From Clostridium sp. OM02-18AC (lineage in GTDB: Bacteria; Bacillota; Clostridia; Lachnospirales; Lachnospiraceae), in NCBI RefSeq assembly GCF_003481825.1, contig NZ_QULW01000009.1, forward strand, positions 76,901-140,900: DNA of 64,000 bases, given 5' to 3'. The position numbers and the translations under genes are program-made. A model generated the notes under the pieces. The model worked only from the letters and a program-made list of their open reading frames with translations, was not told the origin of the DNA and ran no database searches. This document shows, piece by piece, positions 8,098-17,793 of the stretch (the stretch's first letter is position 1; every line of letters starts with the position of its first letter).

Positions 8098-8889
8098 ATG
8101 AATATTTCACAAATTACCGGGATTTACTTCAGTCCTACCGGCACGACCAAGAGCGTGACAGAGTGGATTACAGGGCAGATCGCGGCAGATAAACAAAAAA
8201 CGGATGAGGTGGACTTAACCGATGCCATTCCTTCCCGCCCGGACTATACCTTTACCGAGCACGAACTTGCAGTAGTCGGTGTGCCGGTTTATGGAGGACG
8301 TGTGCCGGAAACAGCAACAGAGCGACTGAAAAAAATGCATGGAAAGCGGACCCCGGTGGTGCTTGTGGTTACGTTTGGCAACCGGGCATATGAGGATGCA
8401 CTGCTGGAGCTTTCTGATATCTTAAAGGAGCAGGGCTTCATTCCGGCAGCAGCGGCAGCTGTGGCAACGGAGCATAACATTGCAAGAGTGTATGGTACTG
8501 GCCGACCGGATGAAAAAGATAAAAAAGAGATGGCTGCTTTTGCGCAGGCGGTAAGACAGAAACTGAAGAACACAGCCGGAAGCACAAAGCTGCCGGAGCT
8601 TTCCATCAAAGGGAACCGCCCGTATAAGCCTTACGGAACGCTGCCTTTGAAGATCAGCGTATCTTCTGCCTGTGAGAGCTGCGGGCTCTGCGTCAGCAAG
8701 TGCCCGGTTCAGGCCATTTCCAGGACCGATCCGAAGGTCACGGATGAAACAGCCTGCATTACCTGTATGCGCTGCATTCAGGTTTGCCCGAAGCATGCGA
8801 GAAAACTGGGAACTCTGGTAACGCTTGCCATCCGCCAGAAATTAAAGAAAGTCTGCACGGACAGAAAGGGTGCAGAGTTTGTACTATGA
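8098..8889 (+). CDS. EFR1-type flavodoxin-ferredoxin protein
   Basis: This 263-residue protein has a flavodoxin-like N-terminal domain (GIYFSPTGTTKSVTEWI, VVGVPVYGGRVPE), which in the family binds FMN. A C-terminal 2[4Fe-4S] ferredoxin domain follows, with CESCGLCVSKCPVQAI near 198 and CITCMRCIQVCPKHAR near 222. Both clusters have the full set of Cys residues. The family (EFR1 ferrodoxins) carries electrons in anaerobes; partner enzymes are unknown. Its stop codon overlaps the MATE transporter start as ATGA, so the two are translationally coupled. Confidence 0.9.
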   Translation: MNISQITGIYFSPTGTTKSVTEWITGQIAADKQKTDEVDLTDAIPSRPDYTFTEHELAVVGVPVYGGRVPETATERLKKMHGKRTPVVLVVTFGNRAYEDALLELSDILKEQGFIPAAAAAVATEHNIARVYGTGRPDEKDKKEMAAFAQAVRQKLKNTAGSTKLPELSIKGNRPYKPYGTLPLKISVSSACESCGLCVSKCPVQAISRTDPKVTDETACITCMRCIQVCPKHARKLGTLVTLAIRQKLKKVCTDRKGAEFVL

Positions 8890-10253
8890 AGCTGGAAAAT
8901 GACTTAGACACCGATGATATCCGGGGACTGGTCCTGCGTCTTGCGCTGCCGTCCATGCTGGCGCAGTTTGTCAGTGTGTTTTACAGCATTGTGGACCGCA
9001 TGTATATCGGAAATATCCCGAAGATCGGGGAGACGGCACTGGCGGGTGTCGGTATCTGTGGCCCAATCGTGACTCTGGTTTCTTCTTTTGCAATCCTGGT
9101 CGGTGTGGGCGGTGCCCCGCTCATGAGCATCCGTATGGGCCAGAAAAATGAGAACGGAGCCCGGCAGATCCTGGCGAACTGCTTTCTGATGCTGACGGTG
9201 CTTGCCATGATGCTGACGGTCTGTGTGCTGGGACTCCGGGAAAAGCTGCTCTGGTGGTTTGGTGCGGGCGAGACAACGTTTCCGTATGCCTTATCTTATA
9301 TGACCATTTATCTGTGCGGCACGTTTTTTGCACTGATGACAACGGGCATGAACCAGTTTATCATCTGCCAGGGCTTTGCGAAGGTCGGGATGAAGGCGGT
9401 TGTGATCGGTGCAGTGGCGAATATTATCCTCGATCCGGTATTTATTTTCGGACTGAATCTGGATGTGCGCGGCGCTGCACTGGCCACGGTACTGTCGCAG
9501 ATGTGTTCCTGCGTTTATGTCCTGCGTTTCCTGTTTGGGAAGAAGGTACCGATCCGTATTACCTTTCACGGGTATGATCCGAAGCTGATGCTGCAGATCG
9601 TCAAAGTCGGCTTTTCGCCTTTTATCATCATTGCACTGGACAATGTGCTGGTCATCTCCCAGAATATGGTGATCCAGCGTCTGGGAGGCCCTGGTCAGGG
9701 CGATGTCCTTTTAACCTGTGCGGCCATTGTCCAGAGCTTTATGCTGATCATTACCATGCCGCTTGGCGGTATCACTTCTGGTACGCAGACCATTCTTGGG
9801 TATAACTTCGGGGCGAAGCGTCCGGACCGCATCTGGAAAGCGGAGCGGTGGATCGTCACCTGCTGTCTGGTATTTAACGCGGTCATGTTCCTGGCGGCAC
9901 AGTGTATTCCGGAGGTTTTTGTGCGGATCTTCACCCGCAATGAAGAATACGTGGCATTGAGTGCCTGGGCCATCCGGGTTTCTACGCTTGGCGTGCTCCC
10001 GCTGGCGATTCAGTATACCGTGGTTGATGGTTTTACCGGAATGGGCATTGCAAAGGTAGCGATCACCTTGTCACTGTTTCGGAAGTTTATTTACTTTGCG
10101 TCCGTCGTGGCAGTTCCGATGTTCACCGGGGTGACGAATGTATTTTTTGCGGAAACCATTTCTGATTTTGCCGGTCCGGTGTTTTCCACGATCATGTTTC
10201 TCTGTGTGTTTAAAAAGGTTGTGGGGGATCCGAAGAAGGTGCCTGCGGCATGA
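8886..10253 (+). CDS. MATE family efflux transporter
   Basis: This 455-residue membrane protein has about 12 hydrophobic segments arranged as two MatE repeats (from about residues 20 and 240). IRGLVLRLALPSMLAQF and YSIVDRMYIGNI at the N-terminus and GITSGTQTILGYNFGAKR in the middle are typical. MATE proteins export drugs or cations by Na+ or H+ antiport; the substrate here is unknown. The ATG at 8886 overlaps the EFR1 stop; an upstream in-frame start at 8784 would lie within the ferredoxin gene and is less likely. Confidence 0.92.
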   Translation: MKLENDLDTDDIRGLVLRLALPSMLAQFVSVFYSIVDRMYIGNIPKIGETALAGVGICGPIVTLVSSFAILVGVGGAPLMSIRMGQKNENGARQILANCFLMLTVLAMMLTVCVLGLREKLLWWFGAGETTFPYALSYMTIYLCGTFFALMTTGMNQFIICQGFAKVGMKAVVIGAVANIILDPVFIFGLNLDVRGAALATVLSQMCSCVYVLRFLFGKKVPIRITFHGYDPKLMLQIVKVGFSPFIIIALDNVLVISQNMVIQRLGGPGQGDVLLTCAAIVQSFMLIITMPLGGITSGTQTILGYNFGAKRPDRIWKAERWIVTCCLVFNAVMFLAAQCIPEVFVRIFTRNEEYVALSAWAIRVSTLGVLPLAIQYTVVDGFTGMGIAKVAITLSLFRKFIYFASVVAVPMFTGVTNVFFAETISDFAGPVFSTIMFLCVFKKVVGDPKKVPAA

Positions 10254-10267
10254 ACAGAACCGGTATG

Positions 10268-10290
10268 AAAATCCGCTCTGTCGGATTTTT
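10268..10290 (+). terminator. Intrinsic terminator after the MATE gene
   Basis: AAAATCCG (10268-10275) pairs with CGGATTTT (10282-10289) around a 6-nt loop, with a run of five T at 10286-10290. Confidence 0.75.
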
Positions 10291-10397
10291 CTGCCAGAAA
10301 TTTTATCCATATAAAAACAGCAATCCGATTTTTCTGTATGGTATCGCATGTAGCCAGTTGCGGAATAAGATACTATAAGGAAAGAGGGTGATCTCTC

Positions 10398-11189
10398 ATG
10401 CGAGAGGAGCTGTTTCATATTATTTTAGGAATTTTGATTCCGTTTCTGGGAACGACCATCGGAGCGGGCTGTGTTTTTTTTGTACAGAAGGAGATCAAGC
10501 CGGTCATCCAGAAGATGCTTCTGGGATTTGCCTCTGGCATCATGGTGGCGGCTTCGGTGTGGTCGCTTCTGATCCCGGCTATGGAGATGTGCGCGTCAGC
10601 AGGAAAGCTTGCCTTTATCCCGGCTGCAGTGGGCTTCTCCATCGGTATGCTGTTTTTGTGGGTGTTAGATAAGCTGATCCCGCATCTTCATATGGGAAGC
10701 GATACGCCGGAGGGACCAAAGAGCAACTTAAAGAAGACGACCATGCTGGTGTTTGCAGTAACGCTTCACAACCTGCCGGAGGGCATGGCGGTGGGCGTTG
10801 TATTCGCCGGGCTTCTGACTGGAAGCGCACCCATTACCGTGGCAGGGGCGTTTGCCTTGACCATCGGCATTGCGATCCAGAACTTTCCGGAGGGAGCGAT
10901 CATCTCCCTGCCATTACACAGCGAAGGGCAGTCGAAGCTTCGTGCCTTTGTCATGGGAACGTTGTCCGGTGTGGTAGAGCCGATCGGAGCGCTGATCACA
11001 ATCTTATGTGCGAAGGTCCTGGTACCGATCGTGCCTTATATGCTGGCCTTTGCGGCGGGGGCCATGATCTATGTGGTCGTGGAGGAGCTGATCCCGGAAT
11101 CTGCCCAGGGCGAACATTCGGATATGGGAACCATGGGATTTGCGGTGGGGTTCCTGATCATGATGATTCTGGATGTGGCGCTCGGGTGA
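10398..11189 (+). CDS. ZIP family metal transporter
   Basis: This 263-residue protein has about eight membrane segments. The metal-binding ZIP signatures HNLPEGMAVG (near residue 122) and NFPEGAIISLPL (near 160) are present, as is EELIPES near 233. ZIP proteins import divalent metals such as zinc; this Gram-positive ZupT/GufA-like branch is usually assigned to zinc, but iron or manganese is possible. It appears to be a single-gene unit with AGAGGGTGATCTCTC before the start. Confidence 0.92.
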   Translation: MREELFHIILGILIPFLGTTIGAGCVFFVQKEIKPVIQKMLLGFASGIMVAASVWSLLIPAMEMCASAGKLAFIPAAVGFSIGMLFLWVLDKLIPHLHMGSDTPEGPKSNLKKTTMLVFAVTLHNLPEGMAVGVVFAGLLTGSAPITVAGAFALTIGIAIQNFPEGAIISLPLHSEGQSKLRAFVMGTLSGVVEPIGALITILCAKVLVPIVPYMLAFAAGAMIYVVVEELIPESAQGEHSDMGTMGFAVGFLIMMILDVALG

Positions 11190-11266
11190 TTCTCAACCCG
11201 ATACACCGAAAAAGGCAACAACATGCAGCGATATAAAAACTGAAAATGGCTGCAAAGCAATAGAAA

Positions 11267-11300
11267 AGCCGGAATGCCTTCAAACGTGCATTTTCCGGCT
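11267..11300 (+). other. Hairpin between ZIP gene and hydroxyacid oxidase gene
   Basis: AGCCGGAA (11267-11274) pairs with TTCCGGCT (11293-11300). There is no T-tract and the right arm lies just before the next ribosome site (AAGGAG at 11311), so it might affect translation start as easily as termination. Confidence 0.4.
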
Positions 11301-11327
11301 AATACATAACAAGGAGTGAGTGTTAGA

Positions 11328-12350
11328 ATGACACAGGAAGAGGTTTTAAAGAATGCAAGGACCTGTCTTGGTCCGTACTGTAAGGGATGCCCGGTCTGCA
11401 ACGGCCGTGCCTGCAAAAATACCATGCCGGGCCCGGGCGCCAAGGGCGAGGGCGACACGGCAATCCGCAATTACGACAAGTGGAGAGAAATCCGCGTGCA
11501 GATGGACACGCTCTGCGAGAATGGTCCGGTGGATACCAGACTGGAACTTTTTGGAAAACAGTTTGCCTATCCGTTCTTTGCGGGTCCGGTGGGCGCTGTG
11601 AATCTGCATTACGGGGACAAGTACGATGACGCGGCGTATAATGATATTCTGGTGCATGCCTGCGCGGAGGCTGGCATTGCAGCATTTACCGGCGACGGAA
11701 CCAACCCGGAGGTGATGCGCGCGGCTACCGCGGCGATCGGAAAGGCAAACGGACTTGGCGTGCCGACCGTGAAGCCATGGAATGCAGAAACGGTAGCAGA
11801 GAAGATGAAACTGGTAAGAGAATCCAAAGCCTTTGCGGCGGCCATGGATATTGATGCGGCAGGTCTTCCGTTCTTACAGAATTTGACTCCGCCTGCAGGC
11901 AGCAAGACCGTAGAAGAACTTTCTGGTATCATCCGCGAGGCAGGAGTTCCGTTTATCGTAAAGGGTGTTATGACCGTGAAGGGAGCATTAAAGGCGAAGG
12001 AGGCCGGTGCATCTGCGATTGTGGTATCCAATCACGGCGGACGTGTCCTGGACCAGTGCCCGGCAACCGCAGAGGTGCTTCCTGAGATCGCAGAGGCTGT
12101 GGGCGGTGGTTCTATGAAGATCCTGGTGGATGGCGGTATCCGAAACGGCATTGACATCTTCAAGGCACTGGCACTTGGTGCCGACGGTGTGCTGATTGCC
12201 CGCCCGTTTGTCACCGCGGTATATGGCGGGGCAGAGGAAGGCGTCAGGGAACTGGTGAACCGTCTGGGAAGCCAGTTAAAAGACACTATGGCTATGTGCG
12301 GCGCACACAGTCTGGCTGAGATCACGAGAGATATGGTGCGGAACGATTAA
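11328..12350 (+). CDS. FMN-dependent alpha-hydroxyacid oxidase/dehydrogenase family protein
   Basis: This 340-residue TIM-barrel protein has the family's catalytic loop SNHGGRVLDQ near residue 225, VDGGIRNGIDIFKALALGAD near 265 and the ARPF turn, all FMN-site features. Members oxidise lactate, glycolate or related acids. The N-terminus carries an extra Cys cluster (CLGPYCKGCPVCNGRAC) not found in classical lactate oxidases, possibly a metal or Fe-S site (inference). The ATG at 11328 follows AAGGAGTGAGTGTTAGA. Its substrate cannot be told from sequence; isopentenyl-diphosphate isomerase type 2 is a related but less likely alternative. Confidence 0.85.
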   Translation: MTQEEVLKNARTCLGPYCKGCPVCNGRACKNTMPGPGAKGEGDTAIRNYDKWREIRVQMDTLCENGPVDTRLELFGKQFAYPFFAGPVGAVNLHYGDKYDDAAYNDILVHACAEAGIAAFTGDGTNPEVMRAATAAIGKANGLGVPTVKPWNAETVAEKMKLVRESKAFAAAMDIDAAGLPFLQNLTPPAGSKTVEELSGIIREAGVPFIVKGVMTVKGALKAKEAGASAIVVSNHGGRVLDQCPATAEVLPEIAEAVGGGSMKILVDGGIRNGIDIFKALALGADGVLIARPFVTAVYGGAEEGVRELVNRLGSQLKDTMAMCGAHSLAEITRDMVRND

Positions 12351-12442
12351 AGTGTCTTCTGATTGCGGACATATGACCGTTTCCGAAAGGAAAACGACAT
12401 TAGATATAACTGAAAAGAATATTACACATTCCTTTTATATAG

Positions 12443-12471
12443 TTGACAAATAGTACCAGGATTGTTATCAT
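12443..12471 (+). promoter_or_regulatory. Sigma-A promoter of ilvN
   Basis: TTGACA (12443-12448) and TATCAT (12466-12471) have an ideal 17-nt spacer, placing the start point about 25 nt before the ilvN start. Confidence 0.8.
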
Positions 12472-12501
12472 AAAGAGAACGTGACAGAAGGGAGAACACT
12501 T

Positions 12502-13002
12502 ATGGATCGAATCGTGTTATCATTGTTAGTAGACAACACATCAGGTGTCTTAAGCCGTGTAGCAGGCTTATTCAGCCGCCGTGGCTACAACATCGAGAGT
12601 CTGACCGTTGGTGTCACTGCAGATGAGCGGTATTCCAGAATGACAGTCGTTGCTTTTGGCGATCAGAACGTTTTAGAGCAGATCGAAAAACAGCTTCGCA
12701 AGCTGGAGGATGTCCGCGATATCAAGGAATTAAAACCGGGTCATTCCGTTTACCGGGAACTGATCATGGTGAAAGTACGGGCCAACGCGAGTCAGCGTCA
12801 GGCAGTCAGTGCCATTTCCGATATTTTCCGCGCAACCATCGTGGATGTAGGCAAGGATTCCCTTACCGTCATGCTGACCGGCGACCAGTCCAAGCTGGAC
12901 GCACTGATCAACCTGCTGGAGGATTACGAAATCTTAGAGCTTGCAAGAACCGGACTGACCGGCTTATCCCGCGGCTCTGATGACGTGCGGTATCTTCCGT
13001 AA
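12502..13002 (+). CDS. ilvN: Acetolactate synthase small (regulatory) subunit IlvN/IlvH
   Basis: This 166-residue protein has an N-terminal ACT domain (VLSLLVDNTSGVLSRVAGLF, RRGYNIESLTVG) that binds valine for feedback control, and the C-terminal ALS_ss domain (RELIMVKVRANASQRQAV). It regulates the large catalytic subunit, which is not in this window. The ATG at 12502 follows GAAGGGAGAACACTT; the GTG at 12481 is rejected because the family begins at the MDRIVLSLLV equivalent. It lies upstream of ilvC with a 177-nt gap. Confidence 0.95.
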   Translation: MDRIVLSLLVDNTSGVLSRVAGLFSRRGYNIESLTVGVTADERYSRMTVVAFGDQNVLEQIEKQLRKLEDVRDIKELKPGHSVYRELIMVKVRANASQRQAVSAISDIFRATIVDVGKDSLTVMLTGDQSKLDALINLLEDYEILELARTGLTGLSRGSDDVRYLP

Positions 13003-13098
13003 GCAGAAATTCCGTGAAGACACGGACTTATTACAAGGGACTTTAAGTGTCAGAAACTTCAGGGGCGGACTGAGAGTCGTCGAAGCGCTGGCGCATGA

Positions 13099-14199
<1,101 letters not shown>

Positions 14200-14222
14200 T
14201 CAAATTCTCATACAGAGATTAC

Positions 14223-14258
14223 AAAAAGGAGTCTCCGCATTGCGGAGGCTCCTTTTTT
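14223..14258 (+). terminator. Intrinsic terminator of the ilv unit
   Basis: AAAAAGGAGTCTCCGC (14223-14238) pairs with GCGGAGGCTCCTTTTTT (14242-14258) around a 3-nt loop, with the T-tract included. Confidence 0.92.
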
Positions 14259-14342
14259 GAGCAGAATAAAAGCTGCACATGGTACTTTGTCTGAAATGCA
14301 GCTTTGCTTGTTACAGAAAAAAATTATTTTGGTGGTGGAAAA

Positions 14343-15245
14343 TCACAGATTCCGGCTGTCCTGTGCCCGACAGAACCGGATAAATGTATCTAACGCCTTG
14401 GAAGTGCGGTTACTCTGCCATAAAAATCCAATGGTGCGCTTGTGGATCGGGGTGTCGAGCTTTAACTGCACAAGTCGTCCGGAATCCAGATCTTCTTTTA
14501 CAAACTCTTTTATGACACATCCGATTCCCAGACCAATGCGGGCAAACTCGATGAGCAGATCCATGGTGGTGACTTCCAGAAGGTTGTTTGCCACGATCTG
14601 GTTTAAGGCCATATAGTCATCGATGTAATGGCGGGTGATGTTGTTTTTGTCAAGCAGCATCAGGTTTCCGCTCTGGAACACATCGGTGTCGGCACCTTCC
14701 CGCAGCTTTAGGTTTTCCAGATAGCTTGGGGTGGCAACAAAGATATCTTCGATATCCATAACTGGAATAAAATCCATGTTTTTCGCAGATTTCTGTTCGA
14801 CTACAAGTCCAATGTCGATGCGCTGCTGCTCTAACATGGACAGTGTCTGGATGGTAGGCTGGCTTTCAATGGTGATCTTAATATGCGGGTACTGCTCGAT
14901 AAAGCCTTTCAGATATTTTACCATGATAAAACGGCATAAGGTATTGCTGACTCCGATGCGGATGTGCCCCATGTTGAATTCACGGATACGTTTTAATTCC
15001 ATTTCTCCTTTGGTGAGTTCATCGAAAGCATCGCGGGTATGTTCGAAGAGCACCTGTCCCTCTTCGGTGAGCTGTACCCCGCGGGAATTCCGGGTAAAGA
15101 GCACCGTGTTTAAGCTGTCTTCCAGCTTGCTGATGGATTTGCTGATCGCAGGCTGGCTGATGTAAAGCTCTTTTGCGGCGCGGGAAATATTTCCGGCTTT
15201 TGCCACGGCATAAAAAATGCGGTATTGTGATAAATTCTGGTCCAT
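14343..15245 (-). CDS. LysR-family transcriptional regulator
   Basis: This 300-residue protein has an N-terminal LysR helix-turn-helix (NISRAAKELYISQPAISKSI, near residues 19-38) and a C-terminal effector-binding domain from about residue 90. It is divergent from the two dehydratase pairs, with a 250-nt intergenic region holding two inverted repeats and a promoter. By family logic it autoregulates and activates or represses the leuD/leuC-like operon in response to a small acid. The effector is unknown. Confidence 0.92.
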   Translation of the reverse strand: MDQNLSQYRIFYAVAKAGNISRAAKELYISQPAISKSISKLEDSLNTVLFTRNSRGVQLTEEGQVLFEHTRDAFDELTKGEMELKRIREFNMGHIRIGVSNTLCRFIMVKYLKGFIEQYPHIKITIESQPTIQTLSMLEQQRIDIGLVVEQKSAKNMDFIPVMDIEDIFVATPSYLENLKLREGADTDVFQSGNLMLLDKNNITRHYIDDYMALNQIVANNLLEVTTMDLLIEFARIGLGIGCVIKEFVKEDLDSGRLVQLKLDTPIHKRTIGFLWQSNRTSKALDTFIRFCRAQDSRNL

Positions 15246-15322
15246 ATCGCGTAATCCCCCTAATAGAATGATAGACTCTCCGGTCTGTGCCTGAGACAGA
15301 ATAGAATCATATCGCTTACTTT

Positions 15323-15337
15323 ATAACTAACTGTTAT
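15323..15337. promoter_or_regulatory. Probable LysR operator (T-N11-A)
   Basis: ATAAC-TAACT-GTTAT is a perfect 5-bp inverted repeat with a T-N11-A arrangement, the classic LysR recognition-site form, 78 nt upstream of the LysR start. Confidence 0.65.
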
Positions 15338-15358
15338 GATACATATGAGTATTATCTA

Positions 15359-15388
15359 TTGTCATTATATCAGTAGTGATGATATAAT
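15359..15388 (+). promoter_or_regulatory. Promoter overlapped by a second operator-like inverted repeat
   Basis: TTGTCA (15359-15364) and TATAAT (15383-15388) with an 18-nt spacer point at the dehydratase operon. The perfect repeat ATTATATCA (15364-15372)/TGATATAAT (15380-15388) covers the promoter itself. A regulator bound here would block or reposition polymerase. Confidence 0.65.
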
Positions 15389-15496
15389 TCAATAAGCGAC
15401 AAAAAATGCCTGTATGCGGAAGCAAAACCAGAGTGTGAAAAAACATCCACCAAAGCATGCACGGCCAGAAAGAAAAAGAATTGTCAGGAGGACATT

Positions 15497-15979
15497 ATGT
15501 CAGTCGGAAAAATTTTTAAATTTCACAATGACCTGGATACGGATCAGATCATCGCATCCCAGTATCTGTTACTTCCAACCATCGATGAGATGAAGGATCA
15601 TACATTTGAGTCTTTAGACCCGGATTTCCCGAAAAAAGTAAAACCGGGTGATTATGTAGTAGGCGGCGAGAACTTTGGCTGTGGCTCTTCCAGAGAGCAG
15701 GCACCGAGCGTGTTAAAGGCTTTGGGTGTCCAGGCTGTAGTTGCAAAATCTTTTGCCCGCATTTTCTACCGCAATGCCATTAACATTGGCCTTCCGGTTA
15801 TCGTCTGCAAGGATCTTCCGGATGCTGTAAACACCGGGGATGAGATGGACCTTTCCCTTACCGAAGGTGTTGCAAAAGCAAACGGAAAGACCTATTCCTG
15901 CACCAAGCTGCCGGCTTACATGAAGCAGATCTTAAGTCAGGGCGGACTGATCGCATCACTGAATAAGGAGGAAGACTAA
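15497..15979 (+). CDS. Isopropylmalate/homoaconitate-type dehydratase small subunit, copy 1
   Basis: This 160-residue swivel-domain subunit belongs to the LeuD/HacB family. It has the substrate-binding NFGCGSSREQAP block near residue 58 and AKSFARIFYRNAINIGLP. The specificity loop reads SQYLLLPTIDEM; it is neither of the loops I associate with characterised isopropylmalate or homoaconitate enzymes. It pairs with the large subunit starting 3 nt after its stop. Candidate substrates include isopropylmalate, citramalate or dimethylmalate; none can be assigned from sequence. It is short, as in archaeal and clostridial two-subunit enzymes. Confidence 0.88.
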   Translation: MSVGKIFKFHNDLDTDQIIASQYLLLPTIDEMKDHTFESLDPDFPKKVKPGDYVVGGENFGCGSSREQAPSVLKALGVQAVVAKSFARIFYRNAINIGLPVIVCKDLPDAVNTGDEMDLSLTEGVAKANGKTYSCTKLPAYMKQILSQGGLIASLNKEED

Positions 15980-15982
15980 GCC

Positions 15983-17233
15983 ATGGGAATGACAATCGCT
16001 GAAAAAATCATCGCTCTTGCAGCCGGTGTGCCGGAGGTAAAGGCAGGAGATATCCATACCGTAACCCTGGACCGCATGATGAGCAATGACGGAACCACAC
16101 ATTTAACCGTCGATATGTACCATAACAAATTAAAGCATCCGCATATTGCTGATCCGAAGAAGATGGTCTTCATCGTGGACCATAACGTACCGTCTGACAG
16201 CCCGAAGACCGCTGCTTCCCAGAAAAAAATGCGCGACTTCGCAAAAGAAAATAACATTGATTTCTGGGAAGGCAAAGGTGTGTGCCATCAGATCATGATG
16301 GAACACTATGTCTGCCCGGGTGAGCTGATCTTCGGCGCGGACAGCCATACCTGCACCTATGGTGCACTGGGCGCTTTCGGTACCGGTGTCGGCTGTACCG
16401 ATCTGCTCTACGGCATGGTAACCGGAACCTCCTGGGTACTGGTTCCGGAGACAGTAAAATTCAACCTGGTTGGAAAACTGCCAGAGGGCGTATATCCGAG
16501 AGACTTGATGCTTACCATCATCGGTGAGATCGGTGCAAACGGTGTAAACTATCAGGTAATGGAATTCACCGGAGAGGGCGCAAAGACGTTAAGCGTCAAC
16601 GACCGTATGGTTCTGTGCAACCTGGCGGTAGAGGCTGGCGCAAAGACCGCGATCTTCGAGGCAGATGAGATCGCCCTGGAGTATTTAAAGGCAAGAGGCA
16701 GAGAGCCGAAGGCTGTATTCAAGAGCGATGCCGACGCGGTTTACGCAAGAGAGTATACCTTTGACCTTTCCAAGATCCAGCCGGTTGCAGCACGCCCGGA
16801 TTTCGTGGACGATGTTGTTCCGGCAAAGGAAGTCTGCGGTGTCCGTATCGACGAGGCATTCCTTGGCTCCTGCAACAACGGACGTATCGACGATCTCAGA
16901 GTTGGTGCGGCCATCTTAAAGGGAAGAAAGGTTTCCGATCATGTACGTTTCCTGGTCGTTCCGGCCAGCCGTGAAGTTTACTTACAGGCACTGGATGAGG
17001 GACTGATCCAGATCTTCATGGAGAGCGGCGCAATCGTGATGAATCCAAACTGCAGCGTCTGCTGGGGAAGCTGTCAGGGTGTCATTGGTGAGAATGAGGT
17101 TCTGATCAGCACCGGTACCAGAAACTTCAAGGGACGTGCCGGACATCCGAGCTCCAAGGTTTACTTAGGTTCTGCAGCAACGGTTGCAGCATCTGCCGTG
17201 AAAGGCGAGATCTGTACCGCAGATATGCTGTAA
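15983..17233 (+). CDS. Isopropylmalate/homoaconitate-type dehydratase large subunit, copy 1
   Basis: This 416-residue subunit carries the [4Fe-4S] cluster of an aconitase-family hydro-lyase. The three ligands are visible in LGSCNNGR and NPNCSVCWG near residues 295 and 355. GADSHTCTYGALGAFGTGVG is the conserved core. GSCNNGR departs from the usual GSCTNGR, and CWG from the usual CLG. The length fits the short archaeal/clostridial LeuC group that also contains 2,3-dimethylmalate dehydratase. It is co-transcribed with the small subunit before it. Confidence 0.88.
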   Translation: MGMTIAEKIIALAAGVPEVKAGDIHTVTLDRMMSNDGTTHLTVDMYHNKLKHPHIADPKKMVFIVDHNVPSDSPKTAASQKKMRDFAKENNIDFWEGKGVCHQIMMEHYVCPGELIFGADSHTCTYGALGAFGTGVGCTDLLYGMVTGTSWVLVPETVKFNLVGKLPEGVYPRDLMLTIIGEIGANGVNYQVMEFTGEGAKTLSVNDRMVLCNLAVEAGAKTAIFEADEIALEYLKARGREPKAVFKSDADAVYAREYTFDLSKIQPVAARPDFVDDVVPAKEVCGVRIDEAFLGSCNNGRIDDLRVGAAILKGRKVSDHVRFLVVPASREVYLQALDEGLIQIFMESGAIVMNPNCSVCWGSCQGVIGENEVLISTGTRNFKGRAGHPSSKVYLGSAATVAASAVKGEICTADML

Positions 17234-17287
17234 AATTTGCATGGCAGATAAAACTATAATAAGATAGGAAATAAGAGGACGAAAACT

Positions 17288-17779
17288 ATGGCACAGTATA
17301 CCGGAAAGGTCTGGGTCCTGGGCGATGACATCGACACCGACATCATCATCCCGACCGAGTACCTGGCCTTAAAGACCATTGACGATATGAAACAGTACGG
17401 CTTTTCCCCGCTCCGTCCGGAACTTGCGGGTCAGATCAAGCCGGGAGATATCATTGTAGCAGGCAAAAACTTCGGCTGCGGCTCTTCCAGAGAGCAGGCA
17501 CCGGAGGTGATCAAGGCGCTTGGCATTCCCTGCATCATTGCCAAGTCCTTTGCGCGCATTTTTTACCGCAATGCTTTAAACAACGGACTGCTCTTACTGG
17601 AGCAGCCGGAGCTTCACGATGTGGTGAAAGAGGGCGATACCATCACCGTTACCGTGAATGAAGATGTTGATTACAATGGAAAGAAATACCCGATCGCTTC
17701 CCTGCCGGAGAACTTAATGGAGATCATCGAGGCCGGCGGTCTGGTCAAAGCCATGCGCAAACGCAACGGGCTGGATTAG
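17288..17779 (+). CDS. Isopropylmalate dehydratase-type small subunit, copy 2
   Basis: This 163-residue LeuD-family protein is a paralogue of the subunit at 15497. It has NFGCGSSREQAPEVIKALG and AKSFARIFYRNALNNGLL. Its specificity loop reads TEYLALKTIDDM, different from copy 1, which suggests a different substrate. A ribosome site (AGAGGACGAAAACT) precedes the ATG. It pairs with the large subunit beginning 14 nt later and lies in the same operon as copy 1, 54 nt downstream. Confidence 0.88.
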   Translation: MAQYTGKVWVLGDDIDTDIIIPTEYLALKTIDDMKQYGFSPLRPELAGQIKPGDIIVAGKNFGCGSSREQAPEVIKALGIPCIIAKSFARIFYRNALNNGLLLLEQPELHDVVKEGDTITVTVNEDVDYNGKKYPIASLPENLMEIIEAGGLVKAMRKRNGLD

Positions 17780-17793
17780 AGTAGGAGGAAGCT

